Of a DNA stretch of 64,000 nucleotides, positions 34,712 to 46,809 are shown piece after piece. Position 1 is the stretch's first letter. Every line of letters starts with the position of its first letter. Source of the stretch: Isoetes taiwanensis (taxonomy: Eukaryota; Streptophyta; Lycopodiopsida; Isoetales; Isoetaceae); the NCBI GenBank assembly GCA_021234155.1, contig JAJEKV010000115.1, positions 380,580 to 444,579 on the forward strand. The letters run 5' to 3'. The notes under the pieces were generated by a model, which had not been told where the DNA came from, made no database searches, and saw only the letters and a program-made list of their open reading frames with translations. The translations under genes were made by a program, and so were the position numbers.

Positions 34712-35052
34712 GTGTATTCCGGAATACACTTTGCCCTTCGGGTGAAGAGCAAAGTGTATTCCGGAATACACTTTGCCCTTCGGGTGAGGTGCAAAGTGTA
34801 TTCGGAATGAAGTGAGGAGCAAAGTGTATTCGGAATACACTTTTACCAAAGTGTATTCCGAATACACTTTGCTCCTCACCCTAAGGGCAAAGTGTATTTT
34901 CGGAATGCGTAAAAGTGTATTCGAATACACTTTGCTCCTCACGAAGGGCAAAGTGTATTCCGAATACACTTTGCACTTCGCCAGTGAGCAAAGTGTATTC
35001 CGGAATACACTTTGCTCTTCGACAGATGGGCAAAGTGTATTCTGGAATACAC
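34712..35052. repeat. Palindrome array B, between two divergent genes
   Basis: Copies of the GTGTATTCCGGAATACAC palindrome start at 34712, 34754, 34796, 34824, 34851, 34892, 34915, 34953, 34993 and 35035. The full-length intervals are 40-42 bp. Shorter intervals coincide with deletions within copies. Intact copies extend to 28 bp through GCAAA/TTTGC arms. Damaged copies mostly lack bases of the central CCGG. The array lies between the methyltransferase start (34522, minus) and the DUF7869-like gene (plus), so it occupies the shared promoter region. Confidence 0.9.
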
Positions 35053-35457
35053 TTTGCCCTACAAAACCAAATCAGGAAACAAAAGAAAGACGTACTATGT
35101 ACTTTATATGCTTACCTGTCCATTGTCTTCGCTATGTAAATCGGAATACAGCAAATGTATATTGATCGGAAGGGCTCGGCGGGGCGACTAAATCTCTTAA
35201 AGCGGAATACGAATCGAGGCGTTTCGATTTTCCTTTTTAAAGGTAGGCCACCGCTGGGTTGTGTTTTTCTATGTAATGCGGAATACGTCTTGTCCAAACA
35301 CTCCGGACAAGTGTATTCGAATAGCATCTTTGCACACACACACAAAAATGTCGCACACAAAATACTATTCCAGAATAGCATTTGTATTCTTGAATATCAT
35401 TAGTCCAATCGACTTGTGAGTTAGTAACAAGCCCACAATTTTTTGCAGTTGTTTGAC

Positions 35458-38400
35458 ATGGTTAACCGCTTCGTGAACAAACTTCCACCACCATTTGTTT
35501 GCCCAAGTACCTCTACTTCAGATGGAACACAAGACGGAGATGCTTCTTCAACACCTACCTCGACAAGGTCTTTGTTGCTTCTCGAAGACACTCCGAGTCC
35601 AGTAACTAGCAGACTGCCACCACCTTTCCAACCCTCTCCAAGTCCAGTAGGAAACCGGCTGCCACCACCTTTCCAACCCTCACCTGTTGCACGTAGCAAT
35701 CTTCCACCACCATTTGTACCATCCCCCGACACTACAATGGCTCGACCTCAACAAATTTTTCGGAACCGACTACCTCCGCCGTTTGTTGTTTCTCCATCTT
35801 CACTTACACATGCCAGGAATACAGCATGTTCTGAAGACTGCGAGATCCTCCATCGCTTCTCCCACCACGATTTCACTACAAATGAAGACGACCCTGCAGC
35901 ATCTACACCTCTTCACACAAACGTGGTGACACATGGGTTTCTGTAATTTCAGTCGCTTTAAGAGACATGTTTGAACGAACTCCCGTGAAGACGCTACAAC
36001 AACTTTTGGCTGGCACATCATATGGTGGCCCATCTCCTTCATTCAACCTTTGCACCTCCGCCTTATCCGCATACTGACTTCACGTGGTTTGTTCTCCTCT
36101 ACAAGCACACCACTAAGGGTAGAGGAGGTCACCCCCAGAGTAGAACTCTCTTCGGAAGATGAAGACACCAACGAAGTGCAACGAGATTACACATTCTCTA
36201 GCCAATCCACTAAGAAATTCAAGGTGGATTTTAGTTTGAGAGCATGCTCCTCTGTAAGAAGAAGAAACCTTATGGACGAGCACAAAATGAGAAGACTTTT
36301 AAGAAGTAAATGCTGCTCATTGGGTTGCATCAACAAATTTAACATGGCTAAATTACGAGCAATTAGAGACAACTACAGTTCAATGACATTGGCTAACCGT
36401 AATGCCTATTTGGCCTATCATGTAAGACCAGACCGCAACACTTTCTTGCACTACATTAACCGGTCAAGAAGTTTGCCAGAAATGCTTTATGGTTGTCCAC
36501 CGTTTAGGGTCCACCAGAATGTCTAGAATACACAAAAGACTGGACAAAAATCCAGCAATTGATGATCATTGTGGACCAAGAAGAGTTATAACCATGCATG
36601 CCCTTGCTGCTGTGTCGTGGATGGAGAAATATTTTAGAGAAACATGTGAGAAGTTTGCCCAAAGAACATGTATCATTTAACCGATAACATCACCAAAAAG
36701 ATGTTTTTAATGAGTACAAAGAGACTTGCACTCAACCTTCAAAGACATCTCTTACTCACACTTCACTGATCTGTGGAAAAGTGAATTCGGTTTAGTGAAA
36801 ATTCCGTGAGACATAGAATGTCCGCTTGTTCAAGTGTGCGTAATTAAAGAGTCAAAGAGAAACCGCAAAGACAGAGGTCGAAAGAAGTAAGCTCATGTTC
36901 TCCAATCTCTCACTTGTTTTAAAGATAATGCTTTGACCTCATTTCTTCTCTGCGATATTGTGCAACGAGAACCTTGCCGTACATCGTGAACAACAAGCAG
37001 AGAGAAGAAAGCTTGCCAAACACGAAAAAAAAGCTCTTGAACGTCCAATCGCAAATATATGTGCATTGTGATTGATGGAATGGACCAAAAAACTACTCTA
37101 CCGCATTTCTTGAACATTCCTAAAGATGTGCCGGGAGGAATGTTTTGTTAAGGTCCACCTTGTAGGAGCTATGGTCTTCAAAAGGAAGTCTAAAGTGCAA
37201 AGTATTCTTGACGTATCCAAACTTGCATGGTGACCCTAACCTCACAATTACAATTCTTAACAAGGTCTTTGTATGCGAGCAAGAGCAATTACCAATTACT
37301 TTACTTTACGCAACTTGACAATACTACAAGGGAGAACAAGAACCAAACACTCTTTGCGTGTGCCATGTTAGTGGAGCTAGGGATCTTTAGAAAAGTGAAT
37401 TTGGGTTTCTTACTTGTAGGCCACACACTCATGATCAAATTGACCAAATGTTCAAAGATTTTTTCTTGTGCGCCTCCAGAAGGAAGAAGGCTTTCTCTCT
37501 TCCTACTTTAGTTCAATTATTGAAGATTCTTACACTCCCACTCCAGGTTATTGATCTTCTTAAAGAGATCAGCTGATTTCGAGAGAGTTTATTTTCTCTC
37601 AACGTTCGTGACAGAGAACAAGCCGTGAGGAACAAATTGAATGATCTCACCTTTCAACATCACATCAAGTTCTACTTGAAGGATGACCAGAGTTTCTTAC
37701 AGGGCAAGAAGTATACCACAACTAAGGACTGGAGTCCACCAGAGGGATTACGCTTCCTTAAATATATTCCGGACACTTCCTTTCAGAGCGTCGGCCGAGC
37801 AACTTCCTCTCAAAAATCCTAAGGAGTCCAAGCGGAAGAAAAGTACCCAGAGTCATCCTTAAAAGCCATAGAAATGGAATTTCCTCGGGCTTTAAGTACT
37901 TCTTAGAAGAAGATCGAATGTGGTGGAGTAACTTCTTTCTCGAACAGAAAATTGTTGTGAAAAATATAGCTCTAAGACAGTTGCAAGAACCATTTCAATG
38001 GCCTAACACCTTCCATCAACCCCAGCACCAAGCGTGTCCAAGCAATGCTACGTTAGCACCGCAGAGAAGAAGACGAGGATCGAGTCATGTACCTCGGACC
38101 AAGACGCGGGAATGAGCCTCAAGGTAATATGCGTAAATTACCAAGGGTATGCTAATTGCTCTTCCTAACCGAGGAGGATGACAAAGGTCGACCTTTCTCG
38201 ATAGTAAAAGTGCTTGACATATCAAGGAGGAAGGCTTAGTCACTAAACTCAAGATTCATTGGCTTGCAACACTTTCGAGAAAATGCTTTTGAAGGTAGAT
38301 ATGAGTTAGAAATGAGAAGCCAAGGAAAAGGGAGAAAGTCCAAGAAGGTGGGTTGTAGGGATGAGCTGATCCTTAATGACGTGACTATATTATGCTATGA

Positions 38401-38570
38401 TTTTAAATTGAAATCGACAATGCGCCACGCCAGAGGACTATCAATTTGCTTAAAAAGCTTGTAATTACGAAGAAGAGGATGAAGAAGGTGGTGGCAATGC
38501 TTCACCATCTCGTTGATAGTGATGAGGAAGATAACTCAAGCACTTCCTCTAGTGATAGTGAAAAGAAGTG
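35458..38570 (+). pseudogene. DUF7869-like gene, interrupted by several frameshifts
   Basis: Plus-strand frames read a Pro-rich N-terminus with at least five LPPPF motifs (RLPPPFQPSPSPVGN...), then a Cys-containing segment (RSKCCSLGCINKFNMAKLRAI), a middle segment (YHLTDNITKKDVFNEYKE, HFTDLWKSEFGLVKIP), and the most conserved block, LYFTQLDNTTRENKNQ followed by LVELGIFRKVNLGFLLVGHT and HDQIDQMFKDF. From memory this block matches the DUF7869 family, found in invertebrates and early-diverging plants and suspected to be transposase-like. That assignment is not verified. Later frames (DDQSFLQGKKYTTTKDWSPPEGLRFL) and an acidic tail continue to about 38570. It diverges from the methyltransferase gene across palindrome array B. 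Confidence 0.6.
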
Positions 38571-39180
38571 AAGGTGATGAGGATGGCATAAATGAACATG
38601 ATGACATCCCGGATCCTCTCTCATCACTCCTCACACTTTTGTACATAACCGAGTCTTAGAAAAAGAGACCAAATTTTGCATGTGAATATGAAGATTCTAT
38701 CTTCAAATTTTGAGAATACTACGATTTCAGATTCTGGACTTACTTCAATTTTTGTTAAATATTTTATCCTCTAAAATTAGAGATTCTCTAAAAAATATAC
38801 TTCAAGAACATTCTATTTGCTAAGAAAAGTGACACTTTAAAAATGTCAATTCTTTGGTTGCACAAAAAAATTAGTCATTTTGGGGGGGTCAAAATAGAAT
38901 TTCATGCATCTTTTTTTTTTACCTAATTTCACCCCCTTTTTGTAAAAAAAAAAAAGGAATCTTTTGAGGAATATTCCTTTCGCTCTCGTTTCGATGATTT
39001 GCTCCCGTTTAATACGCAACTTTGTTCAACCCCATATGGCAATTCAGTAATAAAAATAATCTTCCAAACACCAGACCCCTGGATCCGATCCAAATTTAGC
39101 ATCTAGTAATGGACATGCTGCCATTTTTTAGGATTCAGTGGATGAATCGTAAACTTCGCTATGGAGCTTGTAGACACACA
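38571..39180. other. No gene recognised
   Basis: AT-rich sequence with poly-G, poly-T and poly-A runs near 38880-38960. No coding sequence is recognised. Confidence 0.4.
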
Positions 39181-39836
39181 TACTTGCAAAAGGATGGGCT
39201 CCTAGGGTATGGTCGCCATGTTCCGCGCACTTAAGGGGCAAATTGTCCTTAAACACCCGGTTTTCACCCAAATTTCGATCTGTCAATTTATTGGGATACC
39301 TAATGTTGTCCTCAACAACTTCCCCAAGACAATTTTCCCAAATTCAATCTCCATCGAAAGTTATGGTGGGCCTAAAGAAGGGGGTCAAACGTCCACCCTC
39401 GCTGTGTCCCAAACCACACTTCGCTGCGGACCGAGGCCGCCTTTAGCGGCCTTTATTGCGATAGCACTGGCGGCGGGAGGTGCCTGCGCAGCGCATTACA
39501 TGTTGCCACCTATCGCGCAATTGCTGGATCTGCACGCCACGCCCGCTCCCACTTCAGAGGCCACATCTCATTATTAGTGGCGGGCCTAGGTGCCGTATAC
39601 GAGGCCTAGGTCGCCAGCTACCAATACGTATGGTACGGGCGTCGAGGTACCGCTAGCGGTAACCGTTGGTCTTTTGGCCCACTTCGCCGTAATTCGAGGC
39701 TAATTTCTCCCTCTAACTCAATTCTTCACCCAATTTGGCCCGAACATTTCGGCCATAATGGGATGCCAATTAATTCGGCTGTAAAGGCCAGATTCTTCGA
39801 AATCCTGGCCCATCATTGCAGTTAAGCCCTTAAATT

Positions 39837-40323
39837 GAGCGATCGAGCAGGGGGGAAGATACGCCATTCCCTTTCAAGCATCCGGGGTTTCGCTGCCCGA
39901 GGTATGTTCTCGAGGTTACGATATGTTTTTGTTTCTTATCTTCCATTGATCTTGTGCTTTGTTGTTGTGTTACGGGGTTTAGGCGCCATGGATACCACAA
40001 CAATTAATATCCGGGTCCGTGGGAGGTGGGACATAGTGAGGGGTGGCGGTATGATCCGGCCAAAGAGGCTTCGCCTCTGCCCGGCGCCATCCTCCCCTGT
40101 TAGCTCCTCCTCGACCTCTACCACTCCTAACTCTTTCAAGATTAGGAACTGTTTGGTGACCCCGGCAGAGATCACAACGGGCCGCCGGTTCTTACGTCCG
40201 GCCCAGGTATCGCCGGAAATAGTCTCTCAAGTTGAGCGGGCTCGTTCAGACCGACCTCGATCAACGCCAAATCGTGAATCAATTGAAGGCGACCATGTGC
40301 TATTCCAAAGCCCCGTTGGTTAA
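39837..40323 (+). CDS. Small unrecognised gene or captured fragment within the Pogo-like element
   Basis: An open frame of 162 codons spans 39835-40323. It may instead be spliced (CCCGAG/GTATGT donor near 39901, GGTTTAG acceptor near 39983), which would place translation at the ATG at 39989 and yield about 111 residues (MDTTTINIRVRGRW, IRPKRLRLCPAPSS, FKIRNCLVTPAE). It runs opposite to the transposase. No known domain; it could be a second element gene or captured host sequence. Confidence 0.3.
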
Positions 40324-42131
40324 TTTTGCTGCTGCCCCCTTTGTACAGAAAGGCCCCCCCTGGACGATCCTCGCCTCCTCTTCCTTCATGTTGTGAAACG
40401 GCCCTTCGGGCATATTTTGTGCAGCCTGAGGGCTCAATTTTGTCTGAACATTATTTTTGTGTAATGGAATGATCCTGTTTTTACTGTCACTGTTGCGGTT
40501 CATTGCTGTTCATTGTTTATGTTCACTTCTACTGTTATTTATTTATGGTTGTGTTCGTGTCGGGTCCATGCAACAGCAGAATGTGCAACAATCACTATTT
40601 TAATCAGTTCACTATCTTAGCCATAAATCTTGTACAACAAGTTCACTATTTTCCTTCATATATTATGTACAATGAGTTGTCGACATGCTTAATTGTCTTG
40701 GGTTTCATCCGAAGTCTTGGATAATTGCGGCACATTGTTTGTTAATAGCGATTGCCAAATAAAAGGTGAACTGAATATTAAGATTACAACGTGACCAAAC
40801 ATACGGCTATCGTGGTGTAGCTATGAATGTCCCCTCCCCAAACCTTGAGTTGGTGGGTGACTCGAGCCATGTCGACCCTCCATATCCTTGCAAACCCAAC
40901 ATCCATCTCCTTTTGCACGGCTCACAATTCCGTGGTCTACCCCAATTTCCACCATTTCCTCGATAATCCTTGCCTTGTCTATTGCAGCAACACGGGTCAT
41001 TCTCGGGTCCCGAATTGGCTGCAAAGATAGTTCACCCATCCCCCGGGTGTCCGGTCTCTCATTGAGTTGCCGTGACCAATGTCGGCGATGTTGTCATGGG
41101 AGCGTGCAAGTCCCACCTCTTCATTGGGGAATTGAGTGTGTTGATTGGTTTGCTACAGAGCCTAACAAGAGGTATGCAACCCTCGATACTTACGTGATGC
41201 TCATGACCAAGATCACCCGAGCAGATATGTGTGTCATCTAAACTGCACATGACTTGCTCTTCATCAAGATCATCCAATGGTTGGGAGTTCAGTCTACATG
41301 GGGACTAGCGTGTACAAAGAAGTTGAAGAGCCGGTCAATTCACGGGACGCCGTCGATTTACAGCAATGGGTGCCCCAAGTGGACTTAACCCTTGTCTAAT
41401 CCTAAGCCCTGTTCCTCACCGTAATCTTCTTTGTCTTAACCTCCTCGCTCAACACCCTTTGAAAACCAAATATGGATGCCACTCTAGACATCCCCTTGGG
41501 TACATAAACTCCTAAGCCTTGCAAAGACTTGCAGCCTTCCCTTGCATCAGCCAACTTCCTCATCTCTCTCTCCTCCTCGTTAGCTTGTGCCCTCTTGGCA
41601 CCTCCTCCCTTTCAAAGCCTTCCTCCTTGCAGCCTCAACCTTCCTTGTTGCCACCTGCTCAATTTCAATTTCTCGCCTCCGCCCTTCTAGCCCTGCTCCG
41701 CTCTCAATGCCTCACAAAACCATCACTTGATATGTGAACTCTCCCTCCCGGATCCGGGCAAAGCCTCTCTTCCTTGCCCTTATGGTGCGCGGATGGCATG
41801 CCATATGTTTGAGAACCTCCAACATCATTGGCATGCACCGACTCATTACGGGCAAGCACCTTCAATGGGCAATTCATGGTTAGGTTCCACATGGCCACCA
41901 GGCACATGATCACCAACCGGATTGTGTGGCATTTGGTCATTCTCGCACTTCATTTGGGAGTTGTCCCGGTAAGGCCTCCCATAGCTTGGTGCACTTCGCC
42001 ATGTCAAAGGCCTCCACTTGTGCCATATCACGGATGGTAATCTTCTCCGGCTTGCTCTCGGGCTCTGTAATGTCTTCAACATGCACCCTCCCAAACTGGT
42101 ACATTCTTGACTGGCTTAACCTTTTTTCTGG

Positions 42132-42605
42132 TCAAAGGGCGGATACCGGTTGCCCTAAAACCTCGCCTTGATGTTGGGGTGTGAGGCCGCATGCAACTGA
42201 CTGGGAAATCAATTCTGCTATCTCCTCCTTCTTTGGTTCTGCCCTCCCTTTGCTTACCATGTAGGCAGCTCTATGCCTCTTGAATGCTGCCTTAAAAGGG
42301 GCAAAGCATGCCACATCTAGAGGTGAAGTCTATGAGATGTATGTGGAGGCAATAAGGCAAAGTGGATGCCCTTCTCTTTTGCCTCCAATATGACTTCGGC
42401 TCCACATGACCGCCATGACCATCCAATATGATAAGGTGAGGCTGGTCCGGGATACACCACCTGGAACTCTTGCTGCAAAATGTGACAGCCATGACTTAAA
42501 CAGTTCTGATGTCATCCAAGCCGAAGATTGCACAGCCTGAATGGCACCTTCTTCACATCTTGCAATATGATCTTGCCTCATGCGATTACCTTTGAAAATA
42601 TACAT
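42132..42605 (-). pseudogene. Pogo-like DDE transposase, catalytic part
   Basis: Minus-strand frames carry MYIFKGNRMRQDHIARCEEG, AWMTSELFKSWLSHFAARVP, LIILDGHGGHV (catalytic Asp) and VACFAPFKAAFKRHRAAYM, the order seen in Pogo/Tigger transposases. Two small shifts separate the pieces. It resembles, but is not identical to, the relic at 26.1-26.7 kb. The C-terminal extension down to about 41000 is unrecognised. Confidence 0.85.
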
Positions 42606-43033
42606 GTTGGGGATCCCTGCCCCTCAAAGCATTAACACAAAACCAAAATAGTAACCCATTCCCTATTGTTCATAACTACCTCACTCACCCTATTCCCCCC
42701 TTTCTAGCTATGATTTTCAACCCCTTCACTTTCCCCTGCTGAATTCCGGTCTAAACAAGATTCCATATCCTTGAGGCGGGGAATGCAAATTCAAAGATAA
42801 ATGCTTAAGCCCGGCATAGAAGTTGTCGAGGTTCTCCCTGTGTCATGGCACGGGCCCCGCCACATCTAGGGTTTCGGACTCCTTAGAGCCACTTCCTGTG
42901 TCTTTGTTTAAAGAGCTTCCACCACTTAATTGCCTCGGTACTCCGGATTCACCACATGAGCCCCCTGCTCTAGCCATCTTTGTTTGCCTTTTTCTTGACA
43001 ACATAGTGTGACCCCCATCCCTTGCTCGCCATG

Positions 43034-43222
43034 CTAAGGGCCCAATTGACGCAGCTCCTCCTCTTGGAGAGTTGTCAATATCGTGGATGATTTGTTTGCT
43101 TGTGGCTTGTTCGACCAGATAACCAATCCCCGATTGTGGACTCTCGGTATACCGGACCTCCTAGAAGCCTCTCTAATTGAAATGCCATATTCGCTTACCT
43201 CTTCGAGGGATGTCGAAAGCAT
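43034..43222 (-). pseudogene. Pogo-like transposase, N-terminal psq/CENP-B type HTH
   Basis: The frame contains VSEYGISIREASRRSGIP, a psq-type helix-turn-helix as at the N-terminus of Pogo transposases and CENP-B, followed by LTTLQEEELRQLGP. It lies upstream of the DDE segment in the same element. A further minus frame at 43318-43554 (YREEVMKNTKIAMVSARARR) may be the start of the same protein. Confidence 0.7.
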
Positions 43223-43906
43223 TTGCTCTTTTCGTCCATTGACCTCTCCTACTCGGCCTCCTTGGCATTGGACGGTAGCAAAGATCGACTGTGGTGCCCT
43301 CCTCTTTGTCCCGGGCGCTATGAGACCCTCTTGGATGATGCCGGTCTCCTGGTACCCCTTTCAAGATCGGATTCTCTTCGTGCCCTCGCCGAAACCATGG
43401 CTATCTTCGTGTTCTTCATGACCTCCTCTCGATAACATTTGAACCGCCGGAAAGGAGGGCGAGATTTTATGGCCATGGAAGCCATATAGGTGTCGGAGAA
43501 TTCAATTTCGAAGAATGCAATCGAAAGTGCAAGCTTTGGGCCAAATCGTTTCAAACCCGCATTGAATTCGTTTCAAATCGGCATGCTCGGGGTATTTTTT
43601 CTTCAACACGGACGTGGTCATCTAGAGCACGAGCGTGGTCATCTAGTGCACCTGCATACGGGGACATTCAAGTCACGACGGAGGTCATTGCGTGCACGGA
43701 TGATGGAACACGGTGTCTCGGTTGAAGGAAACCTAGATAACGACACCGCCACAAGCCGACGACACCGGGCGGGGATACCCATGGCTGCCTGGCGATAACC
43801 AGGGCCAGAGGGACGGGGGTTTACCGTCGCCGAGGTGGGGTCCGCAGCGTGCGACCATACCCTAGCGTTGCTACTTGCAAAAGGATGGGCTCCTAGCATT
43901 GCGTCA

Positions 43907-44302
43907 TTTTTTTTAGCCCCCAATAAAAGCATAATAAATGCGGATCCAAGTGTACATCACGGTGAAGTGAAAACGAAGGAGGATGGGCTACCACGTGTCA
44001 CACGAAGGGCTCCTCAAACAAATTTCATCAAACAATGATAAGTTATCAACCAGAAAATGATAGGATATGAGTGATAGGATGTATGTAAGGTAGAAAAAGT
44101 CAAACGTCCTTTAGGGATAGAATCTACCACGTCTTCAAAATCGTGGTTTCCCATGAGTATCAAAATGCCATGTCCTGAACAGATCGACATACAGAATAGA
44201 ACCATGGGACCCTTAAACAACGAAGCATTAAACCATGACACCGGAATAACTAACTAAATCAATATAAACCCAGTAAGCTTATCAAGTTTCAAGATCTGAG
44301 CT
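43907..44302. other. Upstream region of the malectin receptor kinase gene
   Basis: No coding sequence recognised. It presumably contains the promoter; I see no unambiguous TATA box. Confidence 0.4.
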
Positions 44303-46809
44303 ATGGGCGAATGCGCAGCCAGTCCATTGCTTCATCTCCTGCTTTTCTCTTCCGCAGTTCTTCTGGTCGTCGCTCAAACAGGCAATTTCCACTCTCAAAC
44401 TTTCATGCAAAATTTACTGTGTTAAGCTGTTATATAAGTTAGTCTAGTGCAAGAGTTTCTGATAAGTATTGTTCCACTTAAATTTGACAGGATTCATAAG
44501 CATAGATTGTGGTGCTGTTGAAGGCTGGGTAGATTCTCAGACAGGAATTCAATGGGTTCCAGACGGGAACTATACAGATTCTGGGGTCAACTCTAAAGTA
44601 GGCAATGCGAGTTTATCAGATTGGCTAAGGACCCTCAGGTATTTTCCAAATAGCAGCATCAGCAATTGCTATGTGTTGCCAGTGAGTGCCGGCCGGAAAT
44701 ATTTCTTCAGGGCCTTATTTTACTATGGCAACTACGATGGCAAAGGGTCTTGGCCATCGTTTTTCCTATCGTTTGATGGTGGGAATTGGACCTATGAAAT
44801 AATTGGTACTGATTATTCGTTGGACGAAACTGCCAATGCGGAGGTAATATTTACACCACAGCAGAGCAGCTTAAACCTGTGCCTCACCAGCAAGGACTTC
44901 GTCAATAACGTGCCGTTTATTTCCTCCTTGGAGCTCAGGCCTCTACCTACAACTTTTTATGACGATGAGACCGACTTTAAGGATTCGTATTTACATGTGG
45001 TGCGGAGGAGGTACTTCAATGAGGACGAGACCGCTGTTGTAAGGTACAAGTTCTAAAATACAGTTAAGGACTATTAAATGAGACCTGTTATTTAAACCTG
45101 TTGGATTTTTCTGTTCTTGTAGATATCCTCAAGACCCGAATGATAGAAAGTGGTATCCCCGTTCATTTGTGCCAGATTATGCTAACAGAATAAGCTCCAG
45201 TGTCTCCGTCGACACTTCAGGTTTGTCAAACGAGCCACCAGCTGAGGTGTTGATGACTGGCTTGGAGGGCATAATGGGTTCTGTTTTTAATTATACGCTG
45301 GACTTTGGACGGCTTGATTCAGATGTGCTGTTTTATTTCTACTTTTCGGAGCTGAGATCGAACAGAACAGCGAGCGATGTTCGAGAATTCAACATTGTGG
45401 TAAGCATCGATAACGGCCATAAATCATCAGCGCTTAAGATGACAATCGGGCCGAATGAAACATGGGTTGCATATTTTTGGGGCGGATGGGGATTGTCGGA
45501 TAATGCGGTTGTGGCGTTCACGTTGACTCCAACGAGCAATTCTACTCTGCCTCCCATTTTAAACGCCTTTGAAATTTTTAGATACAACGAGCCCACTGTT
45601 ACTTTGCCCGAATTATCTCCTTCTCCGCCTCCTCCTGCCCAGAAAAAAAATTCTTCCAAAAAAATCTTCCCTGTTGGTGCCATTGTAGGTATCGCTCTTG
45701 CAGGCGGTTTAATATCTTTGATCTGTTTACTTTTGATCGTGTTTTGTTGTCGTCCCAGAGAGCTTCCACCCGACAACCACCCCCACATCGGCTTAACCTC
45801 AATCGGCCCAATACAGTACTCATACTCTGACATACAAAAAATGACCGACGATTTCAAACACAAAATAGGTGACGGAGGATTTGCTGATGTTTACAAAGGA
45901 TTTACTATGACTGGTATGCAGTTAGCCGTCAAAGTAATTAAAGCCACAGGAAACCAAGCCAGAGATTTCAACCGGGAAATATCAGTCCTTTCAGTTATTC
46001 ACCATCTCAACTTGGTTGATTTTGTTGGGTACTGCGCAGAGGGAACTAAAATGATTTTAGTATATAAATTCATGCAGAATAGTTCCCTAGACAGATGGAT
46101 TTTCAACAATTCTGCCAATCCGTTAAGCTGGGAGAAGAGATTTAACATCATCACAGGTGTGGCATCTGGATTGACTTATTTACATGAGCAGTGCGGAAAC
46201 ATTGTTCTTCACTTAGATCTGAAGCCTCAGAACATACTTTTAGATGAGAAATTCATCCCTAAAGTTGCAGATTTTGGTATTAGCAAGTTGCTTGACAGGG
46301 ATCAATCAATGATCTTCACTCAGACCATAAGAGGATCACCATTATACATACCGCCGGAAATGATTATGGGGGCTGGTCTAAACGCGAAGATGGATGTTTA
46401 CAGCTTTGGAATCATAATGCTGGAAATTGTGGCAGGGCGAAGTATTATAGATCTGTCAGGATCAACACTAGCAGAAGTTGTCTCAGACATTAAGAATAAA
46501 GATTTCTTTCCAGTGGAGCTGGTGGATACTGCCATTCGAGCATCTGTAGATGAGATTGAAGCCAAAAGGGTGATTCAGATTGTCTTTCTTTGCCTTTTGG
46601 CACCTGCTGAACGTCCTGCTATGTCGTCTGTTCTTCATATGTTGCAGGGAAGGATACCAATCCAAGCCCTTTCTGCTGCACAAGAAGCAAACTTGAAGGA
46701 GTGTCTTGCATCTAAATGTTCACCTTTGGCATTTGCTGGAGCGCCTCTCATGAGCTACAGTAACAGTAAGAGCTACGAAGCAGAATTTTCTCTGACTTCA
46801 GGCAGATAA
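44303..46809 (+). CDS. Malectin-like domain receptor kinase, non-RD type
   Basis: Exons 44303-44381, 44491-45043 and 45123-46809 join in frame to 772 codons. Signal peptide (MGECAASPLLHLLLFSSAVLLVVAQT), malectin-like ectodomain (residues ~27-370; FISIDCGA, GIQWVPDGNYTDSG, LRYFP, CYVLPV, PPILNAFEIFRYNEP), Pro-rich juxtamembrane, transmembrane helix ~391-417 (VGAIVGIALAGGLISLICLL), and kinase domain from ~455: glycine loop IGDGGFADVYKG, Lys in LAVKVIK, catalytic loop HLDLKPQN (~574), ADFGISKLL (~594), YIPPEM. HLD in place of HRD makes it a non-RD kinase. No leucine-rich repeats. It should act at the plasma membrane in cell-wall or immune signalling (family inference). Intron 1 has a GC donor, as in the paralogue at 15.6-17.1 kb. 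The gene looks intact. Confidence 0.93.

Larger units (their letters stand above)
39205..43862 (-). mobile_element. Complete Pogo-like DNA transposon, 4658 bp, TA target duplication
   Basis: Starts GGGTATGGTCGC and ends with its exact reverse complement GCGACCATACCC, flanked on both sides by TA (39203-39204 and 43863-43864), as expected for the Tc1/mariner/Pogo superfamily. Inside, the minus strand encodes a psq-type HTH and a DDE transposase, both interrupted by shifts. The target was one copy of a 33-bp tandem duplication: the same sequence ending TGGGCTCCTAG precedes the left end and reappears at 43873-43896, giving an internal confirmation of the empty site. Confidence 0.88.
39181..43906. 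repeat. 33-bp tandem repeat split by the Pogo-like insertion
   Basis: The words TACTTGCAAAAGGATGGGCT and CCTAG at 39181-39205 recur at 43872-43896. With the transposon and one TA removed, the site reads as two adjacent ~33-bp units differing at one base in the trailing GC(G/A)TTGC. Confidence 0.85.

Noticed and set aside
34655-35165. Frames rich in VYSEYTL/IHFAL repeats
   Set aside because: Translations of the palindrome array, not proteins.
39205-43862. Interpreting the 24-bp direct repeats around the Pogo-like element as its target duplication
   Set aside because: The right-hand copy lies ~10 bp outside the element end; TA is the true duplication and the longer repeat pre-dates insertion.
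45339-45863. 174-codon minus-strand frame
   Set aside because: It is the antisense shadow of the malectin receptor kinase exon.
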